Shown here in pieces: positions 1 to 6,400 of a stretch of 7,999 bases of DNA (within the stretch, counting starts at the first letter, position 1; the number at the start of each line of letters is the position of its first letter). The notes beneath the pieces were generated by a model. It did no database searches. It was not told where the DNA came from and saw only the letters and a list, made by a program, of their open reading frames with translations. The translations under genes were made by a program, and so were the position numbers. The stretch is taken from contig JAFEEK010000454.1 in NCBI GenBank assembly GCA_018241165.1, positions 1 to 7,999 on the forward strand. Direction: 5' to 3'. The DNA comes from Pseudomonadota bacterium (lineage in GTDB: Bacteria > Pseudomonadota > Gammaproteobacteria > Xanthomonadales > Rhodanobacteraceae).

Positions 1-586
1 CACCGTACCCGGCTTGATCGGCGTGATCCTGACCATGACCATGGTGCTGTTCACGGCGATGGCCCTGGTGCGCGAACGCGAACGCGGCAATCTGGAATTC
101 CTGATCGCCACGCCCGTATCGCCTGCGGAACTGACCGTGGGCAAGGTGCTGCCGTTCGTCGGCATCGGCCTGGTACAGGTGACCCTGGTTCTGCTGCTCG
201 GCGTGGTGATCTTCCATGTGCCGATCCGCGGCAGCCTCGTCGACGTCTACGTCGCCTCGCTGATTTTCATCATTGCCTCGCTGGCGCTCGGCGTGTTCCT
301 GTCGACGCTGGCCAAGAGCCAGTTCCAGGCCATGCAGCTCGCGTTCTTCACGTTCCTGCCGCAGATCCTGCTGTCCGGTTTCATGTTTCCCTACGACGGC
401 ATGCCGCGGCCGGCGCAGTGGCTGGCCGAGATTTTCCCGATGACGCATTTCATGCGCCTGATCCGCGGCATCGCGTTGCGCGCGGCGACGCTCGCCGAGC
501 TGTGGCCGGAACTGGCCGCGCTCGGCGTCTTCATCGTGGTCTTGCTCGGCATCGCGATCGCGCGCACGCGCAAGCGGCTGGATTGA
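1..586 (+). CDS. ABC-2 type transporter permease, C-terminal part (5' end outside window)
   Basis: This is the inner-membrane permease subunit of an ABC exporter of the YhhJ/YbhR-like ABC-2 family. The frame is open from position 2 to the TGA at 584-586, and the visible 195 residues begin T-V-P-G-L-I-G-V, the family's conserved core entering a membrane helix. The TTG at 14-16 lies inside that core, so it is not the start. Next comes the hallmark cytoplasmic motif V-R-E-R-E-R-G-N-L-E-F-L, then T-P-V-S-P-A-E and G-K-V-L-P-F. Four more hydrophobic segments follow, with L-S-G-F-M-F-P-Y and the I-F-P-M-T-H-F-M-R-L-I-R-G-I signature between the last two. The protein ends in a basic tail, R-T-R-K-R-L-D. 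Family members are about 370 residues, so roughly half is missing upstream. The family usually works with an ATPase and a membrane-fusion protein to export drugs or other compounds; neither gene is visible and the substrate cannot be told. The gene is convergent with the next one. Confidence 0.93.
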   Translation, partial: TVPGLIGVILTMTMVLFTAMALVRERERGNLEFLIATPVSPAELTVGKVLPFVGIGLVQVTLVLLLGVVIFHVPIRGSLVDVYVASLIFIIASLALGVFLSTLAKSQFQAMQLAFFTFLPQILLSGFMFPYDGMPRPAQWLAEIFPMTHFMRLIRGIALRAATLAELWPELAALGVFIVVLLGIAIARTRKRLD

Positions 587-587
587 T

Positions 588-614
588 GCCAGCGGGTAGT
601 TACGGCCCGCTGGC
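588..614. terminator. Inverted repeat at convergent gene junction, candidate bidirectional terminator
   Basis: GCCAGCGGG (588-596) is an exact reverse complement of CCCGCTGGC (606-614), giving a 9-bp GC-rich stem with a 9-nt loop. It starts 2 bp after the permease stop codon. The reverse-strand gene's TAA (600-602) lies in the loop, so half of the stem is its last codons. Neither side has a strong T-run (TTCTCC on +, ATCAATCC on -). It therefore resembles a stem that protects 3' ends or helps termination more than a textbook intrinsic terminator. The stem is seen directly; the function is inferred. Confidence 0.55.
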
Positions 615-3347
615 GTTCTCCGCGCCATCACCACCGACTTCGAATCCATCGCGGAAGATCACGGCCGTCGTGGTATCGCTGGCGTGGTCGTTTGACGAAT
701 CGGTGTCGCCGGATGCGGTCACGCTGGCCGCAACCACGATCTGGTCGGTACCCGACAGCGGATCGTCATTCACGGTCGCATGGATGGTATAGGTGACGCT
801 TTCGCCCTGCGCCACCGACACGCCGGTATCGTGCAGGTCGCCACTCCCGCTGGCGCTGCCGCAAGTCGAATGCGCATCGGCCACGCAGGTCCAGGTCGCG
901 CCGGTCAGCGTGGCGGGGATGACGACATCGACACTGGCGCCGCCGACATTCGTATTGCCGACATTGCTGACCAGGATCGTATAGTCCAGCGCCTTGCCGA
1001 ACTGGACATAGGTGCGCCCGTCATCGATGGCAATGGCCAGATCCGGCAGAAGCGGTGCGTTGATCGTCACGTTCAGCGTGACCTGCGGCGCTGCATCGTA
1101 GTTGCCGTCGGCAGCTTGATTTGCGGTCAACGCGCAGCCACCCGCAGACAACATGGCGACCGTGCCGCCACTGACCGTGCATACCGATGGCGTGGTGCTG
1201 CCGAACGTCACGGCGCTGGTCGAGCCGCCCCCGTTTGCCGAAACCGTGAACGTGCCGTTCGGCGCATAGGTCGGATTGGAAGGCGTGGCCACGAAGTTCG
1301 TGATGGCCTGGCTGGCCTTGGCGATCTGCGCCGTGTTGTCGGCACTCGCGGTGTAGTTGACGCCGCTGCAATCGGCGTGCACCGGATAGGCACCGGCGTT
1401 CGGGCCGACGGCTCCGCTAACCGTGCACGCGCTGCCATCCTCGGCCAGCGTCGCTGTCACAGTGGGCGAAGACCCGTCGTAAACGAACGACAGCGCACCC
1501 CAGCTAACCGTGCCCGCGGCCTTGTCCACATGTACCGTGCCGTTGCCGCTGACGTTGTAAGTGGAACTGACGCACGTCGCGCTGACCGGCGTGTCGCCGG
1601 CATCGGTCACGCTCGATGGCGTCACCGTGCAAACCGCCGTGGCATCTTCCTGCAAGGTCGCCGTGATCGCATGCGCGGTGCCGTCGTAAATGAAGCTGGC
1701 CGGCGCAAACACGATCGTGCCGCTCGTGATCGGCAGGCTGCAATAATCGACCGTGCCCAAGGCGCTGTTGTCTGCCTTATCGTAGACGTGGCCGGCGATG
1801 GCGTTGTATTCGGCCTGCGTCATGTCCGCAACAAGCTTGCCGGCGAATTTATTGCCGCAGGCGCCAACATCGAACTTGAACGGGCGCCACTGCGTCGCCT
1901 GGCTACTGCCCGAATAATTGATGCCCGGGCCGAGCGGTGAACCCGTCGGAGCCGCATTCGAACAATTTGTCGCGTTGCAGGTGTGTTCGTCCAGGCCGAT
2001 GTACCACTTCAGCCCGGCTGCAAAATTGTTCGCGTTCGCGGCCGTGCCGTCGCCGACGGCCAAGGTACCGGCGGTCGCCGTGCCGTTGGCATCATTGTCG
2101 TCGATGAAGACGACGGCACGACTGTTCGCATTCGCGTAGCCGGCATTGAACGTGTTGCGCAGCATCGTCACCGCCAATTGGCGCGGGGCCGGCGTGCCGT
2201 TCCAGACTTCCTTGTTGCCGACGAGCACCGCCGTCGACCAACCGTTGTAGTTGGTGTTCGGTGTAAACGCATTGTCCTGGATGGTCACGCCGATCCAGTT
2301 CTGGATCCACACGCCGCGATAGAAATTGGCGTAGCCCGTGAACAGGTTGTTTTCCACGACGACGTTCGGATTGCTGCCACCAACCAGCTTCAGGCTGGAG
2401 AAATCCGGATCCGGCAGACTGCTGGCATTGAGCGGTGACGCCGGACCACCCGGCGCGCCGGGTGCGATGAACGAATTGTCGTGGATATGGATTGACGCGG
2501 TATCGTCGTTCGGCGACATCAGCCAGAATCCGGCGCCAAAGACATAGTTGGCGTCGAAATCGAGCCCCGATCCGCGCCCGCTCACGTTCGTCATGAAGCG
2601 CAGGCGAATATCCTGCGTGGACGCGGCGACCTGGTTCGCGTGGAATATGCCGGCCACGGTGTCGCCGATGATTGCGCGCGACGAAATCGCAGATTGCGAA
2701 TTCGCCGCCGGCTGCACGACGTTGCCATCCACGGTCACGTAGATCGGCCCGGCGGGACCCGAGCCCGTCGAATTCTGGTCGGAGCTGCTGCCCGCCGCCA
2801 TGTTCAGCGAGATCGCATTGCGCTTTCCGCCATAAGAGGCGTTGATGCGCAAATAGTTGTTGCGCAGGATCAGCCCACTTGCGTTGCCGGTCGTGACGAT
2901 GCCCTCGTTGGAGTTGCCGTGATTGACCTGCAGGAGCAGGTTTTCGACATCGACATCCTGCGCACCGGCAATCCAGATCATGCCGGTGCCGCCGGAGGTT
3001 GCCGCCGCCAGTTGCGACGCATTGGCAGCCGGCGAAACGTTGCCGGGCGTGCTGGACGAGGCGAACGGCGAGTTGTCGCCGATCAGTTTCAATCCGTTGG
3101 TGGCGATCTTGATCGTGCCGGCCCAGGGGTACGAGCCCTGCCCCACATGCACGGTGTCGTTCGCCGCGGCCTTGTTGATCGCGGCCTGGATGGTCTTGCA
3201 TGGCGTTGCTGCGCTGGCGCAGGCGCTGGCGTCGCTGCCAGATGGAGATGTGTACCAATCGGCGGCGTGGACTTGCGGTGTGGCAACCAACACGCCAAGC
3301 GTTGCAGCGACGCGGGCAGCGCCGCGAAATGCGGAAAGAAGATTCAT
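600..3347 (-). CDS. Secreted right-handed beta-helix protein with MBG-like, Ig-like and DUF11 domains
   Basis: This is a 915-residue exported protein. Residues 1-28 form a signal peptide: two arginines, a hydrophobic core V-A-A-T-L-G-V-L-V-A, and probable cleavage after V-H-A. Residues 30-75 (W-Y-T-S-P-S-G-S-D ... P-C-K-T-I-Q-A-A-I ... D-T-V-H-V-G-Q-G-S-Y) match the opening of DUF1565/pectate-lyase-like beta-helix proteins. Coil-like turns recur to about residue 535, such as L-R-N-N-Y-L, V-D-G-N-V, I-H-D-N-S-F, V-E-N-N-L-F, I-Q-D-N-A-F and L-R-N-T-F. The helix ends with V-Y-D-K-A-D-N-S-A-L-G-T-V-D-Y. Then come two MBG-like modules (541-609, 610-678), another Ig-like module (679-764), DUF11 (about 768-896) and I-F-R-D-G-F-E (897-903), followed by 12 residues. 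ATG at 3345-3347 was chosen because AGGGGA sits 7 nt upstream and the signal peptide starts there; the open frame extends 35 codons further to a TTG with no such support. I saw no lyase catalytic residues, so adhesion or glycan binding is as likely as enzymatic activity. It probably follows the larger gene in one transcript. Confidence 0.88.
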   Translation of the reverse strand: MNLLSAFRGAARVAATLGVLVATPQVHAADWYTSPSGSDASACASAATPCKTIQAAINKAAANDTVHVGQGSYPWAGTIKIATNGLKLIGDNSPFASSSTPGNVSPAANASQLAAATSGGTGMIWIAGAQDVDVENLLLQVNHGNSNEGIVTTGNASGLILRNNYLRINASYGGKRNAISLNMAAGSSSDQNSTGSGPAGPIYVTVDGNVVQPAANSQSAISSRAIIGDTVAGIFHANQVAASTQDIRLRFMTNVSGRGSGLDFDANYVFGAGFWLMSPNDDTASIHIHDNSFIAPGAPGGPASPLNASSLPDPDFSSLKLVGGSNPNVVVENNLFTGYANFYRGVWIQNWIGVTIQDNAFTPNTNYNGWSTAVLVGNKEVWNGTPAPRQLAVTMLRNTFNAGYANANSRAVVFIDDNDANGTATAGTLAVGDGTAANANNFAAGLKWYIGLDEHTCNATNCSNAAPTGSPLGPGINYSGSSQATQWRPFKFDVGACGNKFAGKLVADMTQAEYNAIAGHVYDKADNSALGTVDYCSLPITSGTIVFAPASFIYDGTAHAITATLQEDATAVCTVTPSSVTDAGDTPVSATCVSSTYNVSGNGTVHVDKAAGTVSWGALSFVYDGSSPTVTATLAEDGSACTVSGAVGPNAGAYPVHADCSGVNYTASADNTAQIAKASQAITNFVATPSNPTYAPNGTFTVSANGGGSTSAVTFGSTTPSVCTVSGGTVAMLSAGGCALTANQAADGNYDAAPQVTLNVTINAPLLPDLAIAIDDGRTYVQFGKALDYTILVSNVGNTNVGGASVDVVIPATLTGATWTCVADAHSTCGSASGSGDLHDTGVSVAQGESVTYTIHATVNDDPLSGTDQIVVAASVTASGDTDSSNDHASDTTTAVIFRDGFEVGGDGAENASGP
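639..1046 (-). other. DUF11 domain and I-F-R-D-G-F-E tail, copy 1
   Basis: Residues 768-896 are DUF11-like: D-G-R-T-Y-V-Q-F-G-K, Y-T-I-L-V-S-N-V-G-N, A-T-W-T-C with a second cysteine 8 residues on, G-S-G-D-L-H-D, and V-T-Y-T-I-H-A-T-V. They run directly into I-F-R-D-G-F-E-V-G-G-D-G-A, 12 residues from the C-terminus. The tail has no transmembrane helix, LPXTG or PEP-CTERM-like pattern. The same cassette ends the DUF11 region of the neighbouring gene at 3840-4223. Confidence 0.8.
640..666 (-). repeat. 27-bp direct repeat coding for I-F-R-D-G-F-E, copy 1
   Basis: This stretch and 3841-3867 agree at 26 of 27 positions; the only difference is T versus G at the sixth base on the + strand. They cover the codons around I-F-R-D-G-F-E in two adjacent paralogous genes about 3.2 kb apart in the same orientation. 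Identity at synonymous positions suggests recent duplication or gene conversion of the cassette. Confidence 0.85.
1056..1727 (-). repeat. Two MBG-like modules plus a third Ig-like module in the beta-helix protein
   Basis: Residues 541-609 and 610-678 are two clear repeats. Each has F-x-Y-D-G near its start, T-A-T-L-x-E-D, a first cysteine, a second cysteine 19 residues later, and Y-N-V-S or Y-T-A-S before the end. Residues 679-764 form a different module with Q-A-I-T-N-F, V-T-F-G-S-T-T-P-S-V-C-T-V and A-N-Q-A-A-D-G-N-Y-D-A-A-P-Q-V, common in bacterial secreted proteins. Together they probably form a stalk between the beta-helix and the C-terminal DUF11. Confidence 0.75.
1743..3260 (-). other. 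Right-handed parallel beta-helix domain
   Basis: This is residues 30-535 of the 915-residue protein. Short coil-like strands with an Asn-rich turn recur at irregular intervals: residues 161-166, 206-211, 235-240, 264-270, 288-294, 331-338, 356-362 and 395-401. Each has the form hydrophobic-x-x-N-x-[FYVL]. This spacing and the N-x-F ladder are typical of PbH1-style repeats. Cysteines 43/50 at the N-cap and 457/462 and 497/536 near the end could form disulfides. The fold is inferred from pattern only. Confidence 0.8.
3264..3347 (-). other. Sec-type signal peptide of the beta-helix protein
   Basis: Codons 1-28 give a basic N-region (arginines 8 and 12), a hydrophobic core rich in A, V and L, and a V-H-A cleavage context before A-D-W-Y. 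There is no lipobox cysteine, so periplasmic or extracellular release fits better than a lipoprotein. The twin-arginine motif is absent, which points to Sec export. The domains after it are all types found outside the cytoplasm. Confidence 0.85.
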
Positions 3348-3354
3348 TGGCCGA

Positions 3355-3360
3355 TCCCCT
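3355..3360 (-). promoter_or_regulatory. Ribosome-binding site of the beta-helix gene
   Basis: The reverse strand reads AGGGGA, then a 7-nt spacer TCGGCCA, then ATG at 3345-3347. This is well-spaced Shine-Dalgarno placement. It decides the start against the in-frame upstream TTG at 3450-3452, which has the other gene's stop codon immediately before it. Confidence 0.8.
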
Positions 3361-3375
3361 GTGGTTGACCGCGCA

Positions 3376-3393
3376 TCGCGTGCGCGCACGCGA
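3376..3393. promoter_or_regulatory. 18-bp perfect palindrome in the intergenic leader
   Basis: TCGCGTGCGCGCACGCGA is identical to its own reverse complement over all 18 bases. It sits 16 bp upstream of the ribosome-binding site of the beta-helix gene. As DNA it could be a dimeric-regulator operator; as RNA it could form a hairpin only by opening central bases. The alternating C-G content makes chance more likely than for a mixed sequence, so the role is uncertain. Confidence 0.4.
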
Positions 3394-3396
3394 CCG

Positions 3397-3412
3397 GCAT
3401 CGCTGCCGATGC
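3397..3412 (-). other. 6-bp stem, 4-nt loop hairpin in the intergenic leader
   Basis: GCATCG (3397-3402) and CGATGC (3407-3412) are exact reverse complements separated by CTGC. It lies 3 bp from the palindrome at 3376-3393 and 3 bp from the hairpin at 3416-3437. A single 6-bp dyad is weak on its own; it is listed because it completes a run of three. Confidence 0.35.
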
Positions 3413-3415
3413 GCC

Positions 3416-3437
3416 ATCCGGTCTTCCTTGACCGGAT
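3416..3437 (-). terminator. Hairpin just downstream of the large gene's stop codon
   Basis: ATCCGGTC (3416-3423) and GACCGGAT (3430-3437) form a perfect 8-bp stem with a 6-nt loop (AAGGAA on the transcribed strand). It starts 15 nt after the TGA of the upstream gene at 3453-3455. No U-run follows, so it is unlikely to be a complete intrinsic terminator. It could stabilise the upstream message, attenuate transcription, or set a different level for the downstream gene. Confidence 0.5.
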
Positions 3438-3452
3438 AGCGAGTCCTGACAA

Positions 3453-6400
3453 TCAATGCACGGCATAGACCGTGATCGGCAAACTGGCCCAGCTCGGCAG
3501 GGCCAATTGCAGGCGCACCTGACCGCCGGCGCGCATCTGGTACTTGCCGGCGCTGCCGCTCAAGCCCAGCGCGAACTGCGCCAAAGGCTGCCAGTCGCCG
3601 GGGACGAGATTGCCGTTGTCGTCGCTGACCGACAGTCGCATCAGGTCGAGCTTGCCCACGTGCAGGACATCCACGCCGAACACCGTTCGACCGGACGCAT
3701 CCGTGCCGCGCAACCAGTGCTGCGGAATGCCCTGCACGCTGGACGCGCCCGGCGTGAGCGACTGCGTCGATGACACATCATCGAGCTGCGTCAGTGCCGA
3801 TTGCGCGAAACCGGTTTCCTGCGCGCCGTCGCCGCCGGTCTCGAAGCCATCGCGGAAGATCACGGCCTGGGTCGTGTCGCTCGCGCTGGCGCTGCCGGCG
3901 GTGACCGTGTCGACGATCACGTCCGTGGCCAGCGACTGGTCGTCATTGACGATCGCGGTGAGCGTGTAGATCAGCACGCCATTCGCCGGGAGCGTGGCGA
4001 TGTCGTGCAAGTCGCCGCTGCCCGCGGTCGCGCCGCAGGTCGCACCGCTGCTGAGGCTGGCGCACTTCCACGTCGCCGAGGTCAGCGTGACCGGCAGCAC
4101 GTCGTCGACGGCCAGGTTGCTTGCCGTGCCGGTGCCGGTATTGACCAGCACGATCGTGTAGACCAGCTTCTTGCCGTACTGCACGTAATCGCGGCCATCG
4201 CTGATCGAAACCACGACATTGGGCGTCGGCACTGCCGTGATCTGGATCGTGCCGCTCGCCGGGCTGGCGGTGTAGTCGCCCGGATTCAGCGTCGCCAGCA
4301 CGTTGTAGACGCCTACCGCATTCGGCTGGGTCAAGCCGCCGTTGTAGGTGATCGTCAGCGTGGCCGGATAACCGGCTACCGCGCCGCCGACGGATGCCAT
4401 CGCGGCATGGTCGGAACCGTCGTAGACGTACGAACCCAGGCCCGACAGCGTCAGCGTCACCGGCAACGGCGACACGACGAGCGACGTACTCGCGCTGGCG
4501 GTGTAGTTCGTGCCGCTGCATGCCGCGCTCACGCTGGTGCTGCCGGCATGCAGGCGCGGGTAATCACCGGCCGGCGTGAGCACGCAGGCAGTCGCATTGC
4601 CCGGCTCCTGCGCAATCACGGCCGTGGTCGAGTGCGCGGTGCCATCGAACGTGAAGTTCGTTGCGCCGAACGTGACCGTGCCGACCGCCTTGGCGACATG
4701 CAGTGTCTGCGTGTCCGTACCGCTGTAACCGGACGCCGTGATGGTGGCGACCACCGTGTAGTCGCCCGCGTTCGTCGGCGGCGTCGCGCTGCCATCGTAG
4801 GTGACGGTGTAGGCCAGGCCCGCCGGCGTGGTGTTGACGATCACCGGATGCGTGCCGCCGTTGTACGTCTGCGACAGCGAGGCCGCGTCGATCGCAATGG
4901 CCGACGTGCTGGCGCTCACGGCCACCGCTTGCGCTGCCTGCGCATACAAGGCGTTGCTGGCAACGCCGACGATGCGCGTCGTGACCGTGTAGTTGCCGGC
5001 CTTGGCGAACACCGTGCGGAACAGCGACGTGGCGTTGTAAGCGGCCGCGACCGGGAATCCTCCGGATGGGCCGAAGCTGCCGCTGAGCGTGCCGTCGCCG
5101 TTGGCGGTCAACGCGATCGTGTCGTAGGCGCTGGTCAGCGGATTGAGGTAGCTCAACGTCAGGTCGCTGGTCGCCAATGCACCGGCACTGGAGGCTATCG
5201 TGAATTGGCCGATCACGTTTTCGTTGACCGGCGCGGGCGAGCCGCCGCTGATTGCCGCCGTCCCGGTGTTGGTCAGCGTCGATGACGAGTCGACCGTAGC
5301 GCCCGTGTTGGCACTCGCCGGACCACTGGTGCCGAGCGCGAGCTGGGCCACATCGATGGTCTGGTTCGCGCTGGCGTAGCCGGCGCCCGAAGTGATGCCA
5401 TCGAGCGACACGGCCACCGTGTACTGCCCGCCATGGTGGTAGAGCGAGCGGAAGTACGAGGTAACGCCATCGGTCAGCGGGAAGCCCGTGGTGGGCGGTC
5501 CGAAACTGCCGCTGAGCGTGCCGTCGCCATTGTCGATGAGCAGCAGCGGACACCACCAGCCGTTGGTTGGCGAAGCGGTGGCGACGCAACTCGGACTTTC
5601 CTGCGTGAGCGCGAAGTAGTCCAGGTCCACATCGCCGGCCGTGGCGCCGCCGCCACGCGTGACGACCATGTTGGCGAGCACGTTTTCGCCCAGTGCAGGG
5701 CCACTCAGATGCGTGGTCGCCTGCGTGTAGGTGTACAGCGGCGTGGAGGCATCCGTCACCGCGCCCGCGGTCTGTCCGCCCAGGGTCAGGCTCGGGGCGA
5801 TGACCGTCGTGTCGATCGCGGCGTTGGCGAGCGACGCGGCGCCGAGCAGCGGCGCGTCGGTCGAATCGATCACGTCCGCGTTCGCCGAGTAGACGCCGGC
5901 ATCGGCGTAGGTGAAGCGCAAATGCCAGCTCCATACCGTCTGATCGATGCTGAATGCGGCATTGGGCTGCGGGAAGTAATAGACGAGATCGTTGCCGTCC
6001 GCCTGCATCACCGCCTTGATCTGCGTCGTCGCGTCGACCCAGCCGCCGTTGTACAGCTCCATCTTTTCAAGGTCCGCGGGCGTCATCGCCACCGCGCCGC
6101 CGTTCTTGGACAGGCGCACGCGCACATAGAACGTGCGTCCGCTCACCTGCGCCGGATTGGCGACGATGGTGCCGGTGTATTCGGCCGGCGCATGCACGAG
6201 CACGTCATCGACCGGGCCGAGCAGCACCAGGCTCATCGTCGGCGGCGGAATCACCTGCGCGATCACGGTGGTGGAAATCGCGGCGCTGGCGAACACCTGC
6301 GGCGAAGCTTGCCCCGCATCGGCGGCGTGGATCACGTTCGCCGTGGCGGTGTACACGCCGGTGTCGGCATAAGTGATGCGGAAGTTCCAGGTCCATTGCG

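Noticed and set aside
14..16. TTG as the start of the permease gene
   Set aside because: The codons before it continue the conserved T-V-P-G-L-I-G core of ABC-2 permeases, so the gene begins outside the window.
780..1940. 386-codon open frame on the + strand opposite the beta-helix gene
   Set aside because: It has the same Arg-rich antisense composition and no ribosome-binding site or recognisable domain, while the opposite strand codes for clear MBG and DUF11 domains.
1743..3260. Pectate lyase activity for the beta-helix domain
   Set aside because: The fold signature is present but I could not see the conserved calcium-binding aspartates and catalytic arginine arrangement, so no enzyme name is given.
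3348..3452. N-terminal extension of the beta-helix protein by 35 codons to a TTG at 3450-3452
   Set aside because: The extension is Arg-rich, precedes a clear signal peptide, and has no ribosome-binding site; ATG at 3345-3347 has AGGGGA at ideal spacing.
3423..3452. Promoter for the beta-helix gene with TTGTCA (3447-3452) as -35 box
   Set aside because: At 17 bp spacing the -10 position reads AAGGAA, which is a poor match and lies in the hairpin loop; no convincing promoter could be called.
3801..5285. 494-codon open frame on the + strand opposite the large gene
   Set aside because: The translation is Arg/Gly/Ala-rich without hydrophobic pattern or known motifs, as expected for the antisense of a GC-rich gene with strong third-position bias.
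4564..5934. 456-codon open frame on the - strand in another frame of the large gene
   Set aside because: Its Arg/His/Gln-rich translation has no domain pattern; the overlapping frame carries coherent repeated modules.
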